A stretch of 64,000 nucleotides of DNA from an uncultured Prevotellaceae bacterium (GTDB lineage Bacteria > Bacteroidota > Bacteroidia > Bacteroidales > Bacteroidaceae). Shown one piece after another: positions 49,738 to 58,020 of this stretch; the first letter of the stretch is position 1; every line of letters begins with the position of its first letter. The notes beneath the pieces are model-generated. The model had not been told where the DNA came from. It saw nothing but the letters and a program-made list of their open reading frames with translations, and searched no databases. Where the stretch lies: positions 48,726-112,725 of the forward strand of contig ONDP01000004.1 of assembly GCA_900316645.1 (NCBI GenBank), written 5' to 3'. The translations under genes and the position numbers were made by a program.

Positions 49738-50871
49738 TTATATTTTCTTTTTATAACATCTTCTGCGTTTTACAAATTTCGGGTGCAGGGGTTTCCACTG
49801 CGAGAGTTCGCGGACATTATCCTCCAACTGCGGACCCGTTTCTGCCCATTTAAATCCAAACCTATTAAATATAGGTATAAGGTCGTCAAAGAACATCGCG
49901 TTCACACCCAGTCCCTGATAATCGGGACGGATGGCTATCAACAACATCTCGGCATTGTCCTCATGATGCCACTTCAACGCCTTCAGCAGATAATACCAGC
50001 CGAAGGGCAGCAACTTGCCATGGGCTTTCTGCATCGGCTTCGACAGGCTGCCCATTGAGATGGCAACGCCCACCACTTCACCCTTATCATTCAGAATAAC
50101 AGGAATCAGTTGTTTGTCAACCATTCTCAGATATTTATGGATATACCGGTCTATCTGATTAGATGACAAGGCAGAGAACCCGAAAATGGGTTTATAGGCT
50201 TCATTCAGCAAATCGAACACCCGATGACCATAGCCCTCTTCACTGATCTGCTTCTCAGTCAACTTGATGACACGCAGTCCTATCTGCTCACGGGCATACT
50301 GGGCCACGCGCGCATAACGGGCGGGTACCTCTTTAGGAATATCAATATGAACTTGCAACCAGTCAACCTCCTTCTCCAATCCCAAAGCCTCCATGTGGCG
50401 GGGGTAATACTCGGGATTATAAATGGTGTTGATAGAACCGAGCAGGTCAAAATCCTCTACCAGCATACCTTCCTTGTCAAAGTCGGTAATACCCAACGGT
50501 CCCTGCATGGTGTCCATACCACGCTCCCTACCCCACGCTTCTACCGTCTGGAGCAATGCCTTCGAAACCTCTTTGTCGTCGATGAACTCAATCATCGAGA
50601 AACGAACGTTCTTAGCACCCCAGCATTTATTCGCTTTTCTATTGACAATACCCACCACTCGTCCGACGGGCACATCCTGACGATAGGCTACAAAGGGTTG
50701 GATGTCGGAAAATTCCAACCCTGGATTTTCCTTGGCATCAAACAATTTCCGAACGTCCGATTCCAAATCAGGCACATACTGCGGACAGTGCTGATAGATA
50801 GACTGCGGTACACGGATGAAATCATCCATGTATTTCTTGCCTTCCACTTTTCTGACAATTATCTCACTCAT
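49738..50871 (-). CDS. GNAT-like acyltransferase family protein (YghO-like)
   Basis: The 377-residue protein shows a GNAT-like fold split over its length: FVAYRQDVPVGRVVGIVNRK (strand pair), AWGRERGMDTMQGPLGITDF, and near the C-terminus ALLLIAIRPDYQGLGVNAM-like text (AEMLLIAIRPDYQGLGVNAM) with the acyl-CoA loop DYQGLGV. It resembles the YghO family, whose substrate is unknown. It overlaps the regulator gene by 4 bp and lies 5 bp before the ketosynthase gene, so it belongs to the same operon and may acylate an intermediate; this is inference. Confidence 0.7.
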   Translation of the reverse strand: MSEIIVRKVEGKKYMDDFIRVPQSIYQHCPQYVPDLESDVRKLFDAKENPGLEFSDIQPFVAYRQDVPVGRVVGIVNRKANKCWGAKNVRFSMIEFIDDKEVSKALLQTVEAWGRERGMDTMQGPLGITDFDKEGMLVEDFDLLGSINTIYNPEYYPRHMEALGLEKEVDWLQVHIDIPKEVPARYARVAQYAREQIGLRVIKLTEKQISEEGYGHRVFDLLNEAYKPIFGFSALSSNQIDRYIHKYLRMVDKQLIPVILNDKGEVVGVAISMGSLSKPMQKAHGKLLPFGWYYLLKALKWHHEDNAEMLLIAIRPDYQGLGVNAMFFDDLIPIFNRFGFKWAETGPQLEDNVRELSQWKPLHPKFVKRRRCYKKKI

Positions 50872-51725
50872 CTCACAGCTCTTTTATGGTCTAAACGATA
50901 CTCCATCGGAGTAACATTGGCCTGTTCACGGAAATACTGACTGAAAAACGACGAATTAGGAAAACCCAGTTTATGGGATATCTCCTTGATGCTCATGTCT
51001 GTCTCTGTCAATAGAGAATAGCAGTCCTGCATCGTACTTTCTGTAATCCATCGCATGGGGTTCTTGCCACTAACCTTCTTCGCAACCGAAGAAAGGTATT
51101 TGGGCGTGATATGCAACTGGTCGGCATAGAAAGCCACCTTCTGACGTTTCTGCTCCTGTCTGGAAAGTAACTGCAGAAACTGGTTGAAAATCTCCTTGTC
51201 GTGTATCGAAGAGGCATCGTTTGTCAACGCCATATCATCGTGGCTTAACAATTCCTCGCAAACCATCAGCAACAGCGTACGCAGAAACGACACAATGATC
51301 TCGTTTGACAACACAGGCACCTTAGTCTGACTGAACACGGAACGGGTGTAGTCCTGAATGCCCAAAAGCCAATTGTTACCCTCCACCACATAAATCTCCT
51401 TCATATACATGGCTTTGTTCCAGATATTAATCTGGTTGCCCAGCACTGATTTCAACATACGGTCGGACACCAGCAGTGCACTGGCCTCCACATCAGTACT
51501 CACCAGCATCGGCTCCACCAGTTTTCCTGCAGGTATCAGCAGGAGTTGTCCGTGCGTCACTTTCACCTGCTGTTTGCCGCCTACCTCAACCAAGATACGA
51601 CCTCCCCTACAATGCACGAACGTATTGTAGGAAGCACGTAGCATAGGCAGGTCTGCAGCATTACGCAAGTTGCTCACAAACAGCACTTCGTCATCAATTG
51701 CGTGGGTAATATTGACATTTTCCAT
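50868..51725 (-). CDS. AraC-family transcriptional regulator
   Basis: A 285-residue protein with an N-terminal beta domain (to about 140) and a C-terminal double helix-turn-helix: ADQLHITPKYLSSVAKKVSG, then MSIKEISHKLGFPNSSFFSQ and YFREQANVTPMEYR, the AraC signature. It is the first gene of the operon and is likely its local regulator; the effector is unknown. Its promoter box TAATTTTG (51755-51748) lies 22 nt before the start. Confidence 0.93.
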   Translation of the reverse strand: MENVNITHAIDDEVLFVSNLRNAADLPMLRASYNTFVHCRGGRILVEVGGKQQVKVTHGQLLLIPAGKLVEPMLVSTDVEASALLVSDRMLKSVLGNQINIWNKAMYMKEIYVVEGNNWLLGIQDYTRSVFSQTKVPVLSNEIIVSFLRTLLLMVCEELLSHDDMALTNDASSIHDKEIFNQFLQLLSRQEQKRQKVAFYADQLHITPKYLSSVAKKVSGKNPMRWITESTMQDCYSLLTETDMSIKEISHKLGFPNSSFFSQYFREQANVTPMEYRLDHKRAVR

Positions 51726-51747
51726 TCATTCCCTTTCTTTTCCGCTG

Positions 51748-51755
51748 CAAAATTA
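51748..51755 (-). promoter_or_regulatory. -7 box of the AraC-to-DUF5686 operon
   Basis: TAATTTTG on minus. No other TAnnTTTG box was noted in the short gaps of the operon, so this may drive all ten genes. Confidence 0.6.
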
Positions 51756-51875
51756 GACATAATTTTCCAACATTCGACGTTCATTTTTTCTTTGATTGTG
51801 TTCATTTTGGATTTACCCCTCTATTTCTTCATCCATATCAAGCACCTAATTGTCTTGATTATTCTATAAGAAAAA

Positions 51876-51907
51876 TTTGGAAAGTAGCGATAAAATACGT
51901 ACTTTTG
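51876..51907 (+). promoter_or_regulatory. Promoter of the GH3 gene
   Basis: TTTG at 51876-51879 and TACTTTTG at 51900-51907 are separated by 20 bp. The box lies inside the longest reading frame, so the start codon is the downstream ATG at 51928. Confidence 0.75.
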
Positions 51908-51927
51908 CAGCAAAATGCAAAGGATTT

Positions 51928-54270
51928 ATGAAAAAGAGAACAACTATTCTGAGTCAATTATTCATGATTTGCCTGACCGCCCTCTTGGCAGGCTGTAATT
52001 CAAGTACTGATATGGAACAACAAGTCAACGAACTCTACAACAAGATGTCGCAGGAAGAGCGCATCGCCCAACTTAGGAGCATGTATATGGACGAACTCTT
52101 CGACGAAAACGGAAAACTCGACACAGCCAAGTGCCGTCAACTGATACCCAACGGCATAGGCCACTTCTCGCAGTTCTGTATGCAGCAGCCTCGCGACCCC
52201 AATGTGCTTCGCGACAGAGCGATTGCCATTCAAGACTGGCTGATGCATAACACGCCTAATGGCATTCCTGCTCTTCTGCACGAAGAGGTGCTCTCCGGTA
52301 TTAACACTTTAGGGGCTACCATCTATCCTCAGCAGATAGGTCAGGCTGGTTCGTTCAATCCTGAGTTGGCGGAGTTAAAAACGCGTCAGACGAGTACGCA
52401 ACTGCGTAAGATGGGGGGCATTTTTGCCCTTTCACCGATGGTAGATGTCTGTCGCACACCAACTTTCAACCGTCTGGAAGAGTCGTATGGTGAGGATGGT
52501 TACCTTTCAGCTGTGATGGGTACCGCCTTCGTCAAGGGCTTGCAGCAGGGAGATTTGAAGAAAGGCGTAGGAGCCTGTTCTAAGCACTACTTGGGTTATG
52601 GCGGTGGTGGCGATGCCGACGAGAAGGAGCTGATGGAGGAGATTCTTTTGCCGCATGAGGCGATGATTCGTCTCACTGGCAGTGTGGCTGTAATGCCTGG
52701 TTATCATGATGTTCATGGCACCCGCTGTGTGGCAAACAGCGAGATACTGCAAGATATTCTTCGTGGCTACATGGGTTTCGACGGCATGGTGGTGAGTGAT
52801 TATACAGCTATCGACCAGATTCCCAATCTCCAGTCGTCAGTCGAGAAAGCTGCTGCGGCTATCAATGCCGGCAACGATGTTGACTTCCCACATGGTGCCG
52901 ACTATAAGAATCTGCAGGAAGCTATCGATAAGGGATTGGTCAAGCCCGAGGTACTGGAGCGTGCTGTCAAGGACGTGTTGCGCACCAAGTTCCGCCTGGG
53001 TCTCTTTGACAAAGATGCTTACCTCTATTCCAAGGAAGACATCAAACTGGACACTCCTGAGGAGCGTCAGACGGCTTACGACATAGCCTCGCAATCGGTT
53101 GTTCTGCTTGAGAATAATGGTGTATTGCCTCTGAAAAATGTGAAGAACGTGTTTGTCACAGGTCCTAATGCCAACTCTATCTGGGCTATGTGTGGCGACT
53201 ATACTTATCCTGCTATGTCGTATTTCTGGAAGATGGTCGATTACAAGTCTGAGGCACCGCATATCGTGAAGTTGCTTGAGGGTATGCAGAATCACAAACC
53301 CGAGGGGATGAACGTGACGTACTCTCGTGGTTGCGACTGGACTGAAGAAGTAGAGACGAAATACAGCGAACTGGGCGATGCACGCGCTTGGGAGTATAAC
53401 TTGCTGCACCGTAAGGTGGATGCTGGCGAGAAGGCTGACAAGGCCGAAGCCCTCAAGATGGCTCAGGATGCCGATGTGATTATAGCTGCTGTCGGTGAGA
53501 ACGTAATGCTCTGCGGTGAGAATCGCGATCGTCAAGGGTTCCGTCTGCCAGGCAAGCAGGAACAGTATGTCGAAGAACTCATCAAGACCGGGAAACCAGT
53601 TGTGCTGGTGATGTTTGGTGGCAGGGCACAGATTATCTCTGGTCTTGCCGAGAAGTGTGCAGCTGTCATTCAGGCTTGGTATCCCGGTGAGGAAGGTGGC
53701 AACGCTGTGGCTGATATTCTCTACGGTAAGGTATCACCATCGGCGAAGCTCTCTGTCAGCTATCCTAATGTCGAGATTCATGAACCTATTTGCTATAATT
53801 ATTCGGCAGAGAAGGATCCTCGCATCCAGTGGCCCTTCGGCTACGGCTTGAGCTACACCACTTTTGAGTATAGCAATCTGAAGACCGACAAAGAGGCGAC
53901 GACTAACAGCGAATGCGTCAATCTGAGTTTTGAAGTGAAGAATATTGGCAAGATGGCAGCCGATGAAATTGCGCAGATCTATCTGTCGCCAACAGCTGGC
54001 AACCAGTCTATCCGTCCTATCCAGTTACAGGGATTTGCCCGTGTATCGCTAAAACCTGGCGAGAGCAAGACGGTCAATGTCAAACTGCAGACTGAGCAGT
54101 TCGGCTTTTACAGCAACGAAGGACAGCGTCAGTGGAACATCCGTCCGGGCCAGTTCATTATCAAAGTAGGAAGTTCGTCGGTTGACATCAAGTTGCAGGA
54201 AACGGTGACGCTGAAGGGCGAACCCGTTGTCAAACCACTCAGAGAGCGTTATTTCTCTGAGTGCTCTTGA
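51928..54270 (+). CDS. Glycoside hydrolase family 3 lipoprotein (beta-glucosidase/xylosidase type)
   Basis: From the chosen start it has 780 residues. The N-terminus MKKRTTILSQLF leads to a lipobox LAGC (Cys near 22). The family 3 domain A has the nucleophile in MGFDGMVVSDYTAID; domain B shows RDRQGFRLPGKQEQYVEEL; and a fibronectin-like third domain closes the protein (NIGKMAADEIAQIYLSP). GH3 enzymes remove sugars from the ends of plant glycans; the sugar cannot be fixed from sequence. Its 3' end overlaps the convergent CCA-adding enzyme gene by 22 bp. Confidence 0.92.
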   Translation: MKKRTTILSQLFMICLTALLAGCNSSTDMEQQVNELYNKMSQEERIAQLRSMYMDELFDENGKLDTAKCRQLIPNGIGHFSQFCMQQPRDPNVLRDRAIAIQDWLMHNTPNGIPALLHEEVLSGINTLGATIYPQQIGQAGSFNPELAELKTRQTSTQLRKMGGIFALSPMVDVCRTPTFNRLEESYGEDGYLSAVMGTAFVKGLQQGDLKKGVGACSKHYLGYGGGGDADEKELMEEILLPHEAMIRLTGSVAVMPGYHDVHGTRCVANSEILQDILRGYMGFDGMVVSDYTAIDQIPNLQSSVEKAAAAINAGNDVDFPHGADYKNLQEAIDKGLVKPEVLERAVKDVLRTKFRLGLFDKDAYLYSKEDIKLDTPEERQTAYDIASQSVVLLENNGVLPLKNVKNVFVTGPNANSIWAMCGDYTYPAMSYFWKMVDYKSEAPHIVKLLEGMQNHKPEGMNVTYSRGCDWTEEVETKYSELGDARAWEYNLLHRKVDAGEKADKAEALKMAQDADVIIAAVGENVMLCGENRDRQGFRLPGKQEQYVEELIKTGKPVVLVMFGGRAQIISGLAEKCAAVIQAWYPGEEGGNAVADILYGKVSPSAKLSVSYPNVEIHEPICYNYSAEKDPRIQWPFGYGLSYTTFEYSNLKTDKEATTNSECVNLSFEVKNIGKMAADEIAQIYLSPTAGNQSIRPIQLQGFARVSLKPGESKTVNVKLQTEQFGFYSNEGQRQWNIRPGQFIIKVGSSSVDIKLQETVTLKGEPVVKPLRERYFSECS

Positions 54271-55712
54271 CAGAGTCCCATCGACTGGGCTTTCTCAACC
54301 AACAGTTCCATCAGTGGTTCGCGCTCGTTCTCAACGCGGTTGTCGAGAACAGCGTCTTTCAGGTATTGTTTCAGAACGCCCACCTCACGCGAGGGTGGCA
54401 GATGAAACATCTCCATGATTTCGTTGCCGTCGATGACGGGCTGCAACAGTCGTTTGTAGTCTTTCTCCTGCAAGTCGGCCAGTTTCACACGAACCATGCG
54501 GAAATTCTCGAGGAACAGTTTCTTGCGCACCTCGTTCTTCGATGTGATATCGGCTTCACAGAGCGTCATCAGGTCGTCGATGTCGTCACCGGCATCATTC
54601 AGCAGTCGGCGCACAGCGGAGTCTGTCACCTCTTCGTCGGCAATGGCAATAGGCCGCATGTGCAATTCCACCATTTTCTGCACATACCGCATCTCTGCGC
54701 CCATCGGCAGTTTGAGCCTTCTGAATATCTCGGGCACCATCTTACAACCCACATAGTTATGGTTATGGAAGGTCCATCCCACCTTCGGTTCCCATCGTTT
54801 CGTCTTTGTCTTTCCGATGTCGTGCAGCAAGGCCGACCAACGGAGCCATAGTTGGCTGTCAGCTGTCGGCTGATGGCTGTTGGCTATCACATTCTCCAGC
54901 ACTTCCAGCGTATGATAGAAATTATTCTTATGAGCCCTTCCTTCGCGCTTCTCCACGATATCCAGAGCCGCCAGTTCGGGCAGGATAATCTGCAACAGAC
55001 CGCTCCGTTGCAGGTATTCAAAACCGATGCTGGGATGCGGAGCCATGATGATTTTATTGAGCTCCACTTCTATGCGTTCCCCACTGACTATCTTGATGCG
55101 GTCAGCCATTCGGGTGAGTGCCTCGAATGTTTCTTCCTCTATCTGAAAATTCAACTGGGTGGCAAAGCGGATGCAGCGCATCATGCGCAGTGGGTCGTCC
55201 GAGAACGTGATTTCGGGATCGAGCGGAGTGGCGATGATACCGTCCTGCAGGTCGGCAATGCCGTTGAAGGGATCCACCAGTTCTCCGAAGCGGTTGCTGT
55301 TCAAGCAGATAGCCATTGCATTGATGGTAAAGTCGCGACGGTTCTGGTCATCCTCCAGCGTCCCGTCTTCCACGATGGGTTTGCGCGAGTCGTGCTGATA
55401 GCTTTCCTTACGTGCTCCCACGAACTCAATCTCCTGGCTATTATTTATTTTCACCTGTGCCGTTCCGAAGTTCTTGAAAACAGAGAGATGCGCTTTCCTG
55501 CCCAGTTCCTTCTTCAGTTCCTTGGCCACACTTATACCGCTACCCACCACCACGACATCGATATCGTCGGAGGGGCGTTCCAAAAAGATGTCGCGCACAT
55601 AGCCGCCCACCACATAGCACTCCACACCGAGGCGGTCGGCCACAGCACTGATTTGATGGAATATCTCCTGGTCTAAAATCTTTGCCAAAGCGGCATCAGA
55701 ATACAATTTCAT
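54249..55712 (-). CDS. CCA-adding tRNA nucleotidyltransferase with HD domain
   Basis: The enzyme adds CCA to tRNA 3' ends; here it is needed because the tRNA at 63259 has no encoded CCA. From the ATG at 55712 it has 487 residues; the longer frame to 55769 runs through the -7 box and is excluded. Motifs: GGYVRDIFLERPSDDIDVVV (GG and DxD), RRDFTINAMA, and the HD site LHDIGKTKTKRW. Residues about 275-286 (ANSHQPTADSQ) are encoded by a 7-bp tandem repeat (54854-54888). Convergent with GH3. Confidence 0.93.
   Translation of the reverse strand: MKLYSDAALAKILDQEIFHQISAVADRLGVECYVVGGYVRDIFLERPSDDIDVVVVGSGISVAKELKKELGRKAHLSVFKNFGTAQVKINNSQEIEFVGARKESYQHDSRKPIVEDGTLEDDQNRRDFTINAMAICLNSNRFGELVDPFNGIADLQDGIIATPLDPEITFSDDPLRMMRCIRFATQLNFQIEEETFEALTRMADRIKIVSGERIEVELNKIIMAPHPSIGFEYLQRSGLLQIILPELAALDIVEKREGRAHKNNFYHTLEVLENVIANSHQPTADSQLWLRWSALLHDIGKTKTKRWEPKVGWTFHNHNYVGCKMVPEIFRRLKLPMGAEMRYVQKMVELHMRPIAIADEEVTDSAVRRLLNDAGDDIDDLMTLCEADITSKNEVRKKLFLENFRMVRVKLADLQEKDYKRLLQPVIDGNEIMEMFHLPPSREVGVLKQYLKDAVLDNRVENEREPLMELLVEKAQSMGLCQEHSEK
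54854..54888. repeat. 7-bp tandem repeat inside the CCA-adding enzyme gene
   Basis: Units GGCTGTC, AGCTGTC, GGCTGAT, GGCTGTT, GGCTATC in 7-bp register, read in frame just before the HD site. Confidence 0.85.
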
Positions 55713-55732
55713 GACATTTTTTCCTTTTCGGT

Positions 55733-55764
55733 TGCAAAAGTACAAAAATATTTGTAACTTTGCA
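55733..55764. promoter_or_regulatory. Divergent promoter dyad, CCA-adding enzyme and PAP2 gene
   Basis: TGCAAAAGTACAAA (55733-55746) and TTTGTAACTTTGCA (55751-55764) are inverted with 12 of 14 matches. The minus box is TACTTTTG (55742-55735) and the plus box TAACTTTG (55755-55762). Confidence 0.7.
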
Positions 55765-55800
55765 CACAAAATAACAAATAATTAAGTACACGAAACAAGT

Positions 55801-57462
55801 ATGAAACATTTTCTAACTGCCATTTTAATGGTGATTGCTGTAGCTGCACAGGCTAACACCGACAGCTACAAGGACATGGAAACGCTGAAGCTCACCGTAC
55901 CTGAGATGAAGGCCGAGTTGGGCACCGCAACTACTGAGAACTATGACCGAAGCGAGCTGGCACTAAAGGCTCCAGAGGCTAAAATGGACTTCGCTTTCTT
56001 CAAGTCACGCACCAATCCTAACACCAAGGCCTATAAGTTCATGGACGATATGACCTTCGTGGGTGTGCCCCTTTTCATCGCCGGTATCATTGCCAAGAGC
56101 GAGAAGAATGCCTTCAAGCAGCAAACCAAGCACTCGCTGGTTACGAAATTCAAGACAGGTATCGACGACTACACCCAGTTCTTCGGTCCTGCAGCCGTTG
56201 TAGGTTTGAAGTTAGGCGGTTACGAGGGACGCAGCGACTGGCCCCGCTTGCTGGCAAGTGCCGGTATGAGCTACGGTCTGATGGCACTCTTTGTCAACAC
56301 CATCAAGCACACAGCTAAGGAAATGCGTCCTGACGGAAGCACTGCCAACTCATGGCCCTCAGGACATACTGCTACAGCTTTCGTAGGTGCTACGCTGTTG
56401 CATAAGGAATATGGTCTTACCCGTTCACCTTGGTGGTCAGTAGCCGGCTATGGTGTGGCTACGGCAACAGGTGTGATGCGTGTATTGAACAACCGCCACT
56501 GGATTAGCGACGTGCTCTCAGGTGCCGGTCTCGGTATCCTCTCCGGTGAGTTAGGCTATGCCATCTGCGACCTGCTCTTCAAGGGCAAGGGTCTGCTGCG
56601 CAACGACATCCCAGGAATGGCCAACGTCATTGAGCATCCTTCGTTCTTCTCTATCTCAATGGGTATCGGCTTCGGTTCCCGTGATCTTGACTTCGGACTC
56701 GACATGAGAGAATACGGATGGACCGACAATATGAACCTGAAGTTCCGAGCTTCCACAGCAGTAGGTGCCGAAGGTGCTTACTTCTTCAATCCTTACATCG
56801 GTGTGGGTGGCCGCCTGCGCGTGAAGAGCACACCTATCAAGGGATGGAATAAAATTACCGATTTTGCATGGGAAGATGCTGCTGCCTTATATGACGGTAT
56901 CGAAGATTTGAGTGATGAAGACAGGAAAGACTTGGAGTCTGAGATTAATGACATCGACTTCATCATCGAGAGTGACCACCTGACGGAATTTGCCGTTGAC
57001 CTTGGTGCCTACTTCAATTTACCACTTTCTAATCGTTTCGCCTTGGGTAGCAAACTGCTCATTGGCCGCAGCATCATGCAGGAACTCAATTTGGATGCCA
57101 AACTGAAGGGTAAGGAATATAACAAAGGTGACAAACCTGGTCAGCCTACTGGTAGTGACTTCGACTTAGAGTGGGACTATTTCACCGTTGATGCTAACAA
57201 CTCCATGAAGTTCGGTACAGGTATTTCACTCACATATGCCTACAAGCAGAATTTCTCTTGGAAAGTTTTCTTGGATTACGACGTGTCTCGTAAGACCTAT
57301 ACGCTGAACTATGACTACGGAGGCTTCCCTTATGCGCTGTTCCCCTCTGCATTTAAAGACATGACCGAAGCAGAGTATAAAGAAAACTTCACAGCCTCTA
57401 AGAGCATCAAGAAGACCATGCACTCCTTCGTGCTCGGTGCTTCGTTCGCCATTAATTTCTAA
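55801..57462 (+). CDS. PAP2 phosphatase fused to an outer-membrane beta-barrel domain
   Basis: A 553-residue exported protein with signal peptide (1-19). The PAP2 active site is complete: KHTAKEMRP near 176-184, WPSGHTATAF near 191 and RVLNNRHWISDV near 225. The last 250 residues are beta-rich with repeating aromatic ends (FGTGISLTYAYKQNFSWKVF) and end in SFAINF, a likely barrel. PAP2 enzymes remove phosphate from lipids such as lipid A or undecaprenyl phosphates; the substrate is open. First gene of a plus-strand cluster to folE. Confidence 0.88.
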   Translation: MKHFLTAILMVIAVAAQANTDSYKDMETLKLTVPEMKAELGTATTENYDRSELALKAPEAKMDFAFFKSRTNPNTKAYKFMDDMTFVGVPLFIAGIIAKSEKNAFKQQTKHSLVTKFKTGIDDYTQFFGPAAVVGLKLGGYEGRSDWPRLLASAGMSYGLMALFVNTIKHTAKEMRPDGSTANSWPSGHTATAFVGATLLHKEYGLTRSPWWSVAGYGVATATGVMRVLNNRHWISDVLSGAGLGILSGELGYAICDLLFKGKGLLRNDIPGMANVIEHPSFFSISMGIGFGSRDLDFGLDMREYGWTDNMNLKFRASTAVGAEGAYFFNPYIGVGGRLRVKSTPIKGWNKITDFAWEDAAALYDGIEDLSDEDRKDLESEINDIDFIIESDHLTEFAVDLGAYFNLPLSNRFALGSKLLIGRSIMQELNLDAKLKGKEYNKGDKPGQPTGSDFDLEWDYFTVDANNSMKFGTGISLTYAYKQNFSWKVFLDYDVSRKTYTLNYDYGGFPYALFPSAFKDMTEAEYKENFTASKSIKKTMHSFVLGASFAINF

Positions 57463-57468
57463 ACGGTT

Positions 57469-58020
57469 ATGGCAGAGACTAACGAGAAAACCAACGTCCA
57501 GTTTGAACAGGTGATGCAGGAATGCCGCAGCCTGTTTGAAAAGAAGCTCCACGACTATGGGGCTTCATGGCGCATTCTGCGCCCACAGTCGCTCACCGAC
57601 CAGTTGTTCATCAAGGCCAAGCGCATCCGCTCCTTGGAAATCAAGAAGGAGTCGCTCGTCGGCGAGGGCATCCGTCCCGAGTTCATTGCCTTAATTAATT
57701 ATGGTATAGTAGGACTCATCCAACTGGCACACGGTTTCTCCGATACTGTTGACATGAAACCTCAGGAGGCTATGGCGCTCTACGACCGCTACGCCCTTGA
57801 GGCACTCGAACTGATGAAACGCAAGAACCACGACTACGACGAGGCGTGGCGGGGCATGCGCGTCAGTTCATATACAGATTTCATCCTCACCAAGATAGAA
57901 CGTATCAAGGAGATAGAGAATCTCCAGGGCGACACCCTCGTCAGCGAGGGCATCGACGCCAATTATATGGACATCATCAACTATGCGGTCTTCGGGGCCA
58001 TCAAGTTGAGTGAGGCATGA
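57469..58020 (+). CDS. DUF1599 protein
   Basis: The 183-residue protein consists of two similar halves: [21 protein letters not shown] in the first and [20 protein letters not shown] in the second. This repeat is the mark of DUF1599, found in Bacteroidetes beside DoxX-like and tpiA genes as here. Function is unknown. It begins 6 bp after the PAP2 gene and overlaps the next gene by 4 bp. Confidence 0.92.
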   Translation: MAETNEKTNVQFEQVMQECRSLFEKKLHDYGASWRILRPQSLTDQLFIKAKRIRSLEIKKESLVGEGIRPEFIALINYGIVGLIQLAHGFSDTVDMKPQEAMALYDRYALEALELMKRKNHDYDEAWRGMRVSSYTDFILTKIERIKEIENLQGDTLVSEGIDANYMDIINYAVFGAIKLSEA

